Source: an uncultured Erythrobacter sp. (GTDB lineage: Bacteria > Pseudomonadota > Alphaproteobacteria > Sphingomonadales > Sphingomonadaceae). Taken from it: a stretch of 64,000 nt of DNA. The stretch spans positions 998,001 to 1,062,000 of the forward strand of contig CANKYK010000002.1 in the NCBI GenBank assembly GCA_947488155.1, written 5' to 3'. Shown piece after piece: positions 1 through 8,722 of the stretch (positions are counted from its first letter, which is position 1; the number at the start of each line of letters is the position of its first letter). The position numbers were made by a program, and so were the translations under genes. The notes under the pieces were generated by a model. That model was not told the DNA's origin. It saw only the letters and a list, made by a program, of their open reading frames with translations, and did not search any database.

Positions 1-521
1 CCCGCGACCGAGAGCATCGCATTATGGGTGACCTCAGAATAGGTATAACTAACATAGGCGATCACCAGCAGCATCATGATCACCCATACGGGCAGGCCAG
101 TGCCGCCGGGCTGGGCGAACCAGAGCAAGGCGGAGCAGACCACTATTGTGCCCAGTGAGAGCGCGAGTACCGGTTTCAGCCGTCCTCCACGATCCAGCGC
201 GGCGCCCAGAAAGGGAGCCGTCAAAGCGGCAATTAATCCAGCCCATTTGGTAACCGACGCGATGGTCGCCTGACCTTGAGCGTTCGCCGTTTGCCGCGCG
301 GCTTGTGGATCGAGGCTGTCCAATTCCCCACTTGCGAGCAGGTCCGCGCCGATAATATCTCGCGCGAAATAGGGCGCAAAAATGTAGATGACGATCAGAA
401 TGTAATACGGGTTGCGCGCCCACTCAAAGACAGCCCAGGCAAACCCGGTTCGACTTAACGCGCCCCCTTCACCGTGAGCAGGGCGGCCAGGAATTGTCGG
501 GGCAGGGTCAGACGCTTGCAT
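1..521 (-). CDS. MFS transporter, UMF1/Atg22-like (3' end outside the window)
   Basis: The minus-strand frame is open from an ATG at 521 to the window edge, so only the N-terminal ~173 residues are visible. The start region contains the WAVFEWARNPYY element followed by a hydrophobic segment ending in FAPYF, which resembles the first membrane helix of the UMF1 (Atg22-like) major facilitator family. Further hydrophobic stretches separated by the short charged loop DRGGRLKP fit transmembrane helices 2-4, and that loop is typical of the MFS loop 2-3. It lies 17 bases downstream of phaZ on the same strand, so it is probably the third gene of a phaC-phaZ operon. The substrate cannot be read from the sequence; export or uptake of a metabolite linked to polyester turnover is only a guess. 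Confidence 0.75.
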   Translation of the reverse strand, partial: MQASDPAPTIPGRPAHGEGGALSRTGFAWAVFEWARNPYYILIVIYIFAPYFARDIIGADLLASGELDSLDPQAARQTANAQGQATIASVTKWAGLIAALTAPFLGAALDRGGRLKPVLALSLGTIVVCSALLWFAQPGGTGLPVWVIMMLLVIAYVSYTYSEVTHNAMLSVA

Positions 522-538
522 AGCTTCGATCCTGACAG

Positions 539-1408
539 TTAAGCTGCTTGCGCTTCTAGCTCTTCATCAGTTTCCGGCGGGTCTAAAAAACCACGGATTG
601 CCGCCACGCTTTCATCCTTGTGGCTGAGCAGGAACAGATGCCCTCCGCCCTCCATCACGACCAATTCAGAATTGGGAATCAGGCTGGCCAGGAATTTGCC
701 ATTGGTCAGCGGAACGATGGCATCATCGTCGCCCATCATGATCAGTGTGTCCGTCTTCATGAAGGGCAGGGCAGGCGCACTCGTCCAACCGAGCATACAC
801 AGAAGTTGATACATGTAACCGCGCGGGGAAGGCGGGGTGAGGCGCGACATATGGCCGGATTTACCCGGACCCGCACCTAGGCCTTGACCATACAGTGTTT
901 CAAAGTTCTTCTGCATGAAAGCAGGATCGATATAACGGCGCGGATTGGCCATCTTCGTTAGCGCTTTTGGGCTGCCGGGCATCATTAGCATACCTGCACT
1001 GGTCGCGATCAACACGAGACGGCGAGTGCGGCCAGGATGCTGAATGGCAAAATGCTGAGCCATACCGCCGCCCCAGCTGATGCCCATCACATCGACCAGA
1101 TCGACGCCCAGTTGATCGAGCAGCTTTGAGGCTGTCCAAGACATCGTCCACGGGGTGTAAGGAACAAGCGGATCAGGCGATCCGCCAATGCCAGGCATGT
1201 CGAACATGATAAAGGCGCGCTCTGGCAAAGCGGCGGCCAGCGGCGCAACCGCTTCGATATTCGCGCCAATGCCGTTGAAAAACAGGACGGGCGGATGCTC
1301 CGATGCCCTATCCAGCCGCCACGTAGCGACGCGCAGGGAGCGACCGCCTACATCACGCAGGCCGATTACGGCGTCCTTCATTGCGTCGTCTTTCGAGGCC
1401 CGGTCCAA
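539..1408 (-). CDS. phaZ: Poly(3-hydroxyalkanoate) depolymerase, intracellular mcl type
   Basis: This is an alpha/beta hydrolase of 289 residues, the usual length of pseudomonad-type intracellular PHA depolymerases that release 3-hydroxyacids from storage granules. The nucleophile is Ser111 in GISWGG, the acid lies in the GDDDAIVP segment (227-229) and the histidine is His257 in GGGH. The oxyanion region FFNGIGAN (43-50) is also family-like. The start is TTG at 1408, preceded by GAAGGGA at good distance; an ATG at 1381 would shorten it by nine residues but has a weaker site. It follows phaC on the same strand, reproducing the phaC-phaZ order of pseudomonads. A generic esterase is the alternative, but the neighbour makes depolymerase much more likely. 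Confidence 0.85.
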   Translation of the reverse strand: MDRASKDDAMKDAVIGLRDVGGRSLRVATWRLDRASEHPPVLFFNGIGANIEAVAPLAAALPERAFIMFDMPGIGGSPDPLVPYTPWTMSWTASKLLDQLGVDLVDVMGISWGGGMAQHFAIQHPGRTRRLVLIATSAGMLMMPGSPKALTKMANPRRYIDPAFMQKNFETLYGQGLGAGPGKSGHMSRLTPPSPRGYMYQLLCMLGWTSAPALPFMKTDTLIMMGDDDAIVPLTNGKFLASLIPNSELVVMEGGGHLFLLSHKDESVAAIRGFLDPPETDEELEAQAA

Positions 1409-1518
1409 GCTTTATTCCCTTCGATATGGCTGACGCGGCATTCATCGATCCCTTATGAACACCGCCTCAATTGCAATTTTTTGCAGCCCCCATGCTTTCG
1501 CTAAAGGCGCTTTGGGCG

Positions 1519-3216
1519 TTACACCTCTTCCACTACGTACAGACCAGGGGCCGCGTCCAGCGGCTTGTACTTTGTGCTCCCCAGCTTTTGCGGTGCAGCT
1601 TTAGTCTTACCAGAGCGTTTCTGAACCCACTCCATCCAATACGGCCACCAGCTGCCTTTGACCTCTTCGGTCCCTTGCAGCCATTCATCTGCGGTCGGCG
1701 GCAGCTTACCCTTCTTCTTTTGAATGAAGTACTTGGCCTTGGGATTGCCTGGTGGGTTCAGGATCGCTTGCATATGGCCTGACTGGCTCAAGACATAGGT
1801 CACATCCTTGGATCCAAACAGTTCGGTAGAGCGATATGTCGCCTTCCAAGGGGTGATGTGGTCTGTGACCCCGCCCAGAATGAACATGTCGGATTTGACC
1901 TTGGACAGATCGACCTTGTGATCGGCCATCTCAACTTCACCCTGTTTTGTGAAGGCGAGTGTTTCAAACAATGTGAGGAAGTCAGCCATCAGACTGCCTG
2001 AAAGGTTGGTTGCATCCGCATTCCAGAACAGCACATCAAAGGCTGGCGGATCCATGCCGAGCAGGTAATTGTTGATTACATAGTTCCAGATCAAGTCATT
2101 CGGGCGCAGCCAGGCAAAGCCGCGGGCGAGGTCATCCGCCTTGATAATGCCCGCCTTTTCCGCTCGTTTGCGGGCCAGTGCCATACCGTTTTCAGATACG
2201 AGCGACGCTGCCTCCACGTCCGTAGGCTTGGGGTGCAGCACGCAGACCATCAGCGTCAGTGTTCCGAGCAGATCGCTCTTTTGCGCGGCCAGTTTGGATG
2301 CCAGTACCGAGGCGGTTTGACCGCCGGAACAGCCCGCTGAAACATTTACCTTTTTAGAACCAGTGATCTGAGCGACGGCTTCCATCGCCTCTTCGCATGA
2401 CCGGATGTAGTCCGCCATGCCCCACACGCCCTGTTCCTTGGTCGGATTGCGCCAGGAGATGACGAAGGTTTGGATACCGTTATCGACTTGAAACTTCACC
2501 ACGGATTTATCGGGCGACAGATCGTTGATGTACATCTTGTTGATCTGAGGCGGGATGGTCAGCTGCGGAACTTCATGCACTTCATCTGTGGTCGGGGCAT
2601 AATGCACCAGTTCCATCATGTCTGTGCGCAATACGACGGAGCCCTTTGAAATTGCAATATTTTCACCAATTTTAAAGGGGCGCTTATCGACCTGGCTGAC
2701 CATGCCTTTGTTATTGACGAGGTCATTATAGGCGTTTTGCAAACCCTTGATCAGCGACAGACCGCCGGAATTGATCACCTGCTTTTGCGCGATTGGATTG
2801 CCGATCAGCGAATTGGTTGGCGAAAGGCTGTCTAAGATGATGTTGGAGATGAAGTTGGCGCGGTTGCGCTCCAGCTCATCAAGCTCCAACTCCTCAAGCC
2901 AGCTGCGCATTCCCTTTTGCACCGCCAGATAATATTGTGCGCCCGCCTTAAAGAATGGATTGAACTGCCAGGCGGGATCCATAAACCGTTTGTCTTTGGG
3001 GTCTGGCGCCAGCTCACTCTTGCCGGTCATGATCTTGACCACGTCTTCGCCCATGCTTTGCGCGTGCTTCATAAGGCGTTTCGGGTCAGATGCGGTCTCA
3101 CGCAGCAGCAATGCGACCGCGCCGACGAAATCCTCGCGCGCCACACCAATTAGCGGGCCCAAGGCATTGGTCGATTGGGCTGCTTCGTTTTCGAGTTTTA
3201 CGGTGCTGTCTGGCAT
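1519..3216 (-). CDS. phaC: Class II-like polyhydroxyalkanoate synthase
   Basis: The enzyme polymerises (R)-3-hydroxyacyl-CoA into polyester on the granule surface. With the ATG at 3216 the protein has 565 residues and the catalytic triad is Cys296 (lipase-like box GCSGG), Asp452 (GVTDHITPWKA) and His481 (SGHMQAILNPPGNPKA). These positions almost coincide with those I recall for the medium-chain-length (class II) enzymes of Pseudomonas, and the WNAD and ILNPPGNPKA segments are class II-like. AGAGGGG five bases before 3216 decides the start; an ATG at 3261 would add 15 residues but has no clear ribosome site. phaZ lies 110 bases downstream. No phasin, phaR or second synthase gene is visible. 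Substrate length preference is inferred from similarity only. Confidence 0.88.
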   Translation of the reverse strand: MPDSTVKLENEAAQSTNALGPLIGVAREDFVGAVALLLRETASDPKRLMKHAQSMGEDVVKIMTGKSELAPDPKDKRFMDPAWQFNPFFKAGAQYYLAVQKGMRSWLEELELDELERNRANFISNIILDSLSPTNSLIGNPIAQKQVINSGGLSLIKGLQNAYNDLVNNKGMVSQVDKRPFKIGENIAISKGSVVLRTDMMELVHYAPTTDEVHEVPQLTIPPQINKMYINDLSPDKSVVKFQVDNGIQTFVISWRNPTKEQGVWGMADYIRSCEEAMEAVAQITGSKKVNVSAGCSGGQTASVLASKLAAQKSDLLGTLTLMVCVLHPKPTDVEAASLVSENGMALARKRAEKAGIIKADDLARGFAWLRPNDLIWNYVINNYLLGMDPPAFDVLFWNADATNLSGSLMADFLTLFETLAFTKQGEVEMADHKVDLSKVKSDMFILGGVTDHITPWKATYRSTELFGSKDVTYVLSQSGHMQAILNPPGNPKAKYFIQKKKGKLPPTADEWLQGTEEVKGSWWPYWMEWVQKRSGKTKAAPQKLGSTKYKPLDAAPGLYVVEEV

Positions 3217-3441
3217 CTCATCCCCTCTGCTGGCTTCTGCGGAGCCATTGGTATCATCCATTTACATGATTCAGCTACACTCTAACTCAATGTCTAACAG
3301 GGGCAATAGGCTGAAGTTTTTGCTGGGCAATCGCGTCCGTGAAGGGCGGCTTAGAACAATCTCAACGATTTTTGGCTATTTGCCGTCCCCTAAGTGAATT
3401 TACGCAGATCGCCTGCACATTCGGAAGGGGCAGTCACTTCA

Positions 3442-5658
3442 GTGGCCGGATTGTTTTCAAAACTAACAAAATCCGCAGTGGAGCCGGAACAGGAAGTGCC
3501 TGAACCAGCGCCGCTCAAGCCTATCAGTGCGAGCGATTTGCAACGCCGGGTGGAACTACTCGACAGTTTGGAAAGCGCTGGCCTTGGATGGTTTTGGGCG
3601 AGTGATTCCAAAGGTCGGCTGATCTATCTCTCTGAGGCTGCGACCCAGAAACTGGGGCTTGAAGAGGGGCAAAGCGCGGTCGGAATGCCCCTTTCCGAAC
3701 TGTTTTTACCAGACAATGATCAAGCCGCTGAAAGTTCTGAACGGCCACTGAAATTTGTACTCGCGGCAAGAAACTCGATTACTCCGATGACGGTTCGACT
3801 TGCTGGGACGCAGGGCGAGGTCTGGTGGGAAATTGCTGCCAAACCGCAGTTTGACGAGAATGATCATTTCACTGGTTACCGCGGAAGCGCGAAGGACATC
3901 AGCGCCACGCATGAAAGCCGCCGTGATGCGGAAAAGCTCTCCAAATTCGATTCGCTAACCGGTCTTTCCAATCGTTACCGCATGACGAAGCAGCTGACTT
4001 CGACGTTGACCGCCTTCCGGTCCGCGAAACGCAGTGTTGCACTGATGATGTTGGACCTTGACCGTTTCAAGCAAGTCAATGACACCATGGGGCATCCCGC
4101 TGGTGATGAGCTGCTCAAACAGGTTGCAGCGCGGCTGAAACGGCTGATCGGTGATCGCGGGGAAATAGGGCGCCTTGGTGGTGACGAATTCCAAGTCATC
4201 TTGCCTGACATCGATGATCGCGGGGTGCTCGGTGATTTGGGGCAGCGCGTGATTCAAATGCTCTCACAACCTTACTCGATCAATGGTATGCGCGCGGTCA
4301 TTGGATCTTCCATGGGCATCGCAATTGCGCCCTATGACGGGATCGATGCCGACGAATTGGTAAAGGCCGCTGACCTCGCGCTGTATTCGGCGAAAGGTGA
4401 GGGGCGCGGGCAATACCGGTTCTATTCCAGTGATCTCAAAGAAGGGGTGAAACACCGCCACCGGATTGAAGAAGATCTGCGCGATGCGATCGCCAAAAAC
4501 GAACTGCAAATGCACTATCAACCGATCGTAACGGCTGAGAAGCATACGGTTGAATGCATGGAAGCGCTGATGCGCTGGGAACATAGTGATCGGGGTATGA
4601 TTTCACCCGGGGACTTCATCCCAGTGGCGGAGGATGTTGGCATCATCCGCGAATTGGGTGAATGGGCGCTGCTTGAGGTGTGCAACCAGGTAAAGCTCTG
4701 GCCAAAGTCAGTCCGTGCGGCCGTGAATGTTTCGGCAGTTCAGTTCGCATCCGATGATTTTGTCAAAGTTGTTCGTGGCGCGCTGCAAACATCAGGCGTA
4801 AATCCTGCTCAGATTGAGCTGGAAATAACAGAAAGCGTATTCGTCGGGGATCTGGACCGGACATTCCGATTGTTCCGAGAGCTCAAGGAACTCGGCGTCA
4901 AACTGGCGCTTGATGACTTTGGGACGGGGTATTCCTCGCTCAGCTATTTGCGTGATGCGCCTTTCGATAAAATTAAAATAGATCAGAGCTTTGTTCGCGG
5001 TTGTTCAGCTGATGACAACAACAATGCCGCGATCATTGCTGCCATTGTCAGCCTTGCAGAAGCGCTGGACATGGAGACGGTTGCCGAGGGCGTTGAGAAC
5101 AAAGACGAGCTTGCGATGGTGCAAAAGCGCGGCGCCAGTCATTTGCAGGGCATTTTGTTCTCACGCGCTGTGCCAGCGCAAGAGGTTTTGGACCGTTTTG
5201 AACGCGGCGCGTTTGAATATGAACCGTTGGGGCCTGAAAAATACCGACCGGATCGCCGCACGGAATTCCGAAGGATTGGATTGATCCACGATGATCACCG
5301 TTACAAAGTGATGTTGCGGAACCTTTCCAAAACGGGCGCAAAGATCGAAGGCCTGTTGGATGTTCCATTGGGGACTCAGGTCGTTCTGGACTTTGGCGGC
5401 GGACAGTTAGCAGTAGCAACTGTGAAGCGATCCGAGGGCTTCAGCCAAGGTGTCGAGTTTGAGACCCCGCTGATTAATGATGGGGCCGACGGTCTGTGTA
5501 CACGCCACCGCGTGTCGCCTTACCAAATTGAGGCAGTTGGGCGGCCGCTGACCTCCTTGGGTAATGATGCCTATGCGGCGCTTGCCGGCAATGTCAAAGG
5601 GGCGAGTAAGGCGTTCATCGAGGTCGACATCAGCGGCACTGCAGGGGTCGCAGCCTAG
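3442..5658 (+). CDS. PAS-GGDEF-EAL-PilZ cyclic di-GMP signalling protein (paralogue 1)
   Basis: Cytoplasmic protein of 738 residues from the GTG at 3442. Order of domains: PAS-like sensor (about 35-155, GLGWFWASD start), diguanylate cyclase with intact RLGGDEF (GGDEF 246-250), phosphodiesterase domain with intact EAL (374-376, EALMRW), DDFGTGYSS (from 491), KIDQSF and AEGVE, and a C-terminal PilZ domain with an arginine cluster (RRTEFRR, about 605) and NLSKTG (627-632). Both catalytic domains therefore look competent, and PilZ supplies a cyclic di-GMP receptor in the same chain. The GTG at 3394 extends the frame, but GGAAGGGG stands before 3442 and the third paralogue begins similarly. No RxxD inhibitory site precedes GGDEF. 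Divergent from phaC; followed by two paralogues. Confidence 0.9.
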   Translation: MAGLFSKLTKSAVEPEQEVPEPAPLKPISASDLQRRVELLDSLESAGLGWFWASDSKGRLIYLSEAATQKLGLEEGQSAVGMPLSELFLPDNDQAAESSERPLKFVLAARNSITPMTVRLAGTQGEVWWEIAAKPQFDENDHFTGYRGSAKDISATHESRRDAEKLSKFDSLTGLSNRYRMTKQLTSTLTAFRSAKRSVALMMLDLDRFKQVNDTMGHPAGDELLKQVAARLKRLIGDRGEIGRLGGDEFQVILPDIDDRGVLGDLGQRVIQMLSQPYSINGMRAVIGSSMGIAIAPYDGIDADELVKAADLALYSAKGEGRGQYRFYSSDLKEGVKHRHRIEEDLRDAIAKNELQMHYQPIVTAEKHTVECMEALMRWEHSDRGMISPGDFIPVAEDVGIIRELGEWALLEVCNQVKLWPKSVRAAVNVSAVQFASDDFVKVVRGALQTSGVNPAQIELEITESVFVGDLDRTFRLFRELKELGVKLALDDFGTGYSSLSYLRDAPFDKIKIDQSFVRGCSADDNNNAAIIAAIVSLAEALDMETVAEGVENKDELAMVQKRGASHLQGILFSRAVPAQEVLDRFERGAFEYEPLGPEKYRPDRRTEFRRIGLIHDDHRYKVMLRNLSKTGAKIEGLLDVPLGTQVVLDFGGGQLAVATVKRSEGFSQGVEFETPLINDGADGLCTRHRVSPYQIEAVGRPLTSLGNDAYAALAGNVKGASKAFIEVDISGTAGVAA

Positions 5659-5853
5659 CAGGCTATTGAAAACGCGGTATTGTCCTTAGACCTTCCCAAT
5701 TATGGTTTACCGAAATTAACCATGAAACCGAGTGCTCACCCGTAACCACTCTTTTTCGAAACGCGCAGGCTTGGTTAAAACGCGCTAAAATCAGGCCGAA
5801 TATCGCTGCCCAAATTAACGGTTTCCTAAGCGCCTTCGCGCCAATCCCGGTTT

Positions 5854-8601
5854 ATGAATTCGCCGGTGAAACCATTGCATCTGGACCACGATGAGAAGGG
5901 CGCCAATCGCCCTCGCGCTGCGCGTATTCCTTCGGCGCAGACAACTGCGATCTCTAAGCAAGGTGGAGAGGGCAACGGCACTCCATCGCTCAAAAATGGG
6001 GCCGAGGCTCCCAATCGCACCAGCGATGATCGCCGCGGGCCGGAGCGTGTGCGTACATCGATTGCACCGGAAACCGTACGCGAAGAGGCTGCTTCCAACG
6101 CTGAGCATAGCTATTACCTGCCACCGCGACCGCGCGTGATCGCGGGCTTTCTGCTCATTGCATATGTGATTGCAGGGGCGATTGCGGGCGCGGTCCCGCT
6201 TGGGGCCTTGGCGATCATTGGCGTAGTTTTGTCTGTTGGCATTTTCGCGCTTGGAGGGACTCTTTCCGCCTTCGAACGGCGCGACGAGACGCCTTATTTC
6301 ATGCGGCTCGTGGTGTTGTTCACTGGCGTTGCCATCCCGATGCTCAGCGCGGGTATGGTGCTCGGTCTGTGGGTGCTCGAAGGACTTGCATGGCAGTGGG
6401 CGGTTGGCACGATCGTTTGTATCAACGCTGCCTGTGCTGCTCTGTTCGGGATGCGCATCGTTTCGTTGTTTACCGCAAAGTTCGGCGTTTGGGCCGGTTT
6501 TGCCTTGGTCGATCCAAGTCCGTTGACATTCTCGGCATTGGCTGGCGCTGCGATCGTATTGATGCTGGTCGCGCGGTTTGAGTGGCTCAGCGCCCATCGC
6601 CGCCAAGTGGCCCGTGAGGCGCGAGAGCGGCTCGCCTCGCGGGCAGAGGACATTCTTCGCAGCTTTGAAGAAACCGGCCAAGGGTGGTTTTGGGAGACTG
6701 ATCGGCGCGGTCTGATCAGCTATATCTCCCCCTCGGCTGCGGAAATTCTGGAAAAGCCCGTTGAAGACATCCTAGGGCGACCACTAAACGCTATTGTCGA
6801 TATGACTTCGGGACCGTCAGGGGCAGAACGCACCTTGACGTTCCACCTTTCGGCGCGTTCTCCGTTCAATGAGGTGGAGCTGCGGGCAGCAGGGACCACG
6901 CCAGAACGCTGGTGGGCCCTAACCGGGCGGCCGGTCTACGACAGTTTCAAGAATTTCTGCGGCTTTCGCGGTCACGGCTCCGATCTAACCGAGCAGCGCC
7001 GCAGCGAACAGCAAGTCTCACGCTTGGCCCACTATGACAGCCTCACCGGGCTGGCCAATCGGATGCAAATGTCGCAGTCGCTGGAGCGTATCTTGGGCTC
7101 GCCACGAGAGCGTGATCGGGCATGTGCACTGATGATGCTGGACCTCGATCGCTTCAAGCAAGTCAATGACACCCTGGGCCATCCGGCGGGCGATGCTTTG
7201 TTGAAGCAGGTGGCTCAGCGGTTAGAACGCACGGTAGGCAGCAAAGGACGCTGTGGCCGTTTGGGCGGCGATGAGTTCAAAGTCATCATTCCCGGATATA
7301 ATTCGCGTGAAATGCTGGGCGACCTTGCCAATGAAATCATCGCAGTCCTCTCTCAGCCTTATTCCATCGAAGGGCAGAGCGTTGTCATAGGTGCTTCTAT
7401 TGGTGTTGCGATTTCGCCCGAACACGGATTCTCGAATGAGGAGCTGGTCCGCAATGTCGACTTGGCCCTGTATGCCGCCAAAGATGCAGGACGAGGTACG
7501 TTTCGTTTTTATGCAGCGGACCTGCATTCTGCCGCTGAAGCGCGCGCGCAGTTGGAAAAAGATCTGCGCGAAGCCATCGCGCAGGGGCAGTTGCAACTGT
7601 TCTATCAGCCGGTCGTCTTTGCGGGGAACGAGAAAATCACCGGTTTTGAGGCATTGCTGCGTTGGCATCATCCGACCAAAGGTTGGCAGTCTCCGGCGAA
7701 ATTCATTCCGATTGCAGAGGACGCTGGCCTGATCGATCAAATCGGCGCTTGGGCGTTGCGCACGGCCTGCGCTGATCTGGCGCGCTGGCCCGACAGCATT
7801 CGCTGCGCCGTCAATGTCTCTCCGCTTCAGTTCTCAAACCCTGAATTGCCGACCATTGTCGCGAACGCTTTGGCGCACAGTGGGATTGAGGCCTCGCGGC
7901 TTGAGCTGGAAATCACGGAAAGTGTTTTCCTCAATGATAGCGCCGGTACCGAGGCCATGTTCGCCAGCCTGAAACGGGTTGGCGTGCGTCTTGCGCTTGA
8001 TGATTTTGGCACGGGTTACTCATCGCTGGGGTACCTGAAAAAGGCACCGTTCGATAAGATCAAAATCGATCAGAGCTTCGTTCGCGGCGCCACAGAAACA
8101 GGCAGCCGCAATGGAGCGATTATTGCCTCCATCACCAGTCTCGCCGAAGCCTTGCGGATGGATACGACGGCAGAGGGTGTCGAAACACTGGATGAGCTGG
8201 AGCTAGTCAGGCAGCTCGGCTGCAGTCATGTTCAGGGCAATATCTATCATAAAGCCTTGAACGCCAATGATGCGGGTGAGCTGGTGGCGGGCGATCTCGC
8301 CATCAAGGCAGATGGGCCGCGCGCGGCCCGCGCTCCCCGCAAGGTCTTGTTGCGGCGCATTATGGTCAGTTATGACGGCTATCGAGCACCTGCAACCCTG
8401 CGTTCAATTTCAGAAGGCGGGGCAATGATCGATGGGGTTTGGAATGTTCCAGAGGGCACCTTGATCAAGATTGACTTCTCAAAGGACCGATCAGTGAAAG
8501 CGCAGGTGCGCTGGTCCCGAGAAAGCAAGATTGGTGTTGAATTCGCAGCGCAATTACAGCGCGGCGCAGATGGTGGCTTTGACGTGCTGCGTGACGTTTG
8601 A
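5854..8601 (+). CDS. Membrane-anchored PAS-GGDEF-EAL-PilZ protein (paralogue 2)
   Basis: At 915 residues this is the longest of the three paralogues. A polar, probably disordered N-terminus (1-90) is followed by about five hydrophobic segments (95-115, 118-137, 151-175, 180-205, 225-243) that form an unclassified membrane sensor region. Then come a PAS-like domain (about 262-385, QGWFWETD), GGDEF (471-475), EAL (599-601, EALLRW) with DDFGTGYSS, KIDQSF and AEGVE intact, and a PilZ domain from about 826 (RKVLLRR, then SISEGG at 851-856) that is the most diverged of the three. Both enzymatic domains look active. The 195-base gap upstream holds a CtrA-like half-site, so it may have its own promoter. 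No inhibitory RxxD motif is visible. Confidence 0.9.
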   Translation: MNSPVKPLHLDHDEKGANRPRAARIPSAQTTAISKQGGEGNGTPSLKNGAEAPNRTSDDRRGPERVRTSIAPETVREEAASNAEHSYYLPPRPRVIAGFLLIAYVIAGAIAGAVPLGALAIIGVVLSVGIFALGGTLSAFERRDETPYFMRLVVLFTGVAIPMLSAGMVLGLWVLEGLAWQWAVGTIVCINAACAALFGMRIVSLFTAKFGVWAGFALVDPSPLTFSALAGAAIVLMLVARFEWLSAHRRQVAREARERLASRAEDILRSFEETGQGWFWETDRRGLISYISPSAAEILEKPVEDILGRPLNAIVDMTSGPSGAERTLTFHLSARSPFNEVELRAAGTTPERWWALTGRPVYDSFKNFCGFRGHGSDLTEQRRSEQQVSRLAHYDSLTGLANRMQMSQSLERILGSPRERDRACALMMLDLDRFKQVNDTLGHPAGDALLKQVAQRLERTVGSKGRCGRLGGDEFKVIIPGYNSREMLGDLANEIIAVLSQPYSIEGQSVVIGASIGVAISPEHGFSNEELVRNVDLALYAAKDAGRGTFRFYAADLHSAAEARAQLEKDLREAIAQGQLQLFYQPVVFAGNEKITGFEALLRWHHPTKGWQSPAKFIPIAEDAGLIDQIGAWALRTACADLARWPDSIRCAVNVSPLQFSNPELPTIVANALAHSGIEASRLELEITESVFLNDSAGTEAMFASLKRVGVRLALDDFGTGYSSLGYLKKAPFDKIKIDQSFVRGATETGSRNGAIIASITSLAEALRMDTTAEGVETLDELELVRQLGCSHVQGNIYHKALNANDAGELVAGDLAIKADGPRAARAPRKVLLRRIMVSYDGYRAPATLRSISEGGAMIDGVWNVPEGTLIKIDFSKDRSVKAQVRWSRESKIGVEFAAQLQRGADGGFDVLRDV

Positions 8602-8722
8602 CCAATAGCAATCAGTAAAGAGATCAAGCGCCCGGCCGTTAGGGCAATAGTAACCATCGCGGTTTACATCTTAGTCAGCAGATAGTGTTTGCCGTCTGAG
8701 CAAATTGAAAAGGAACACAAAA

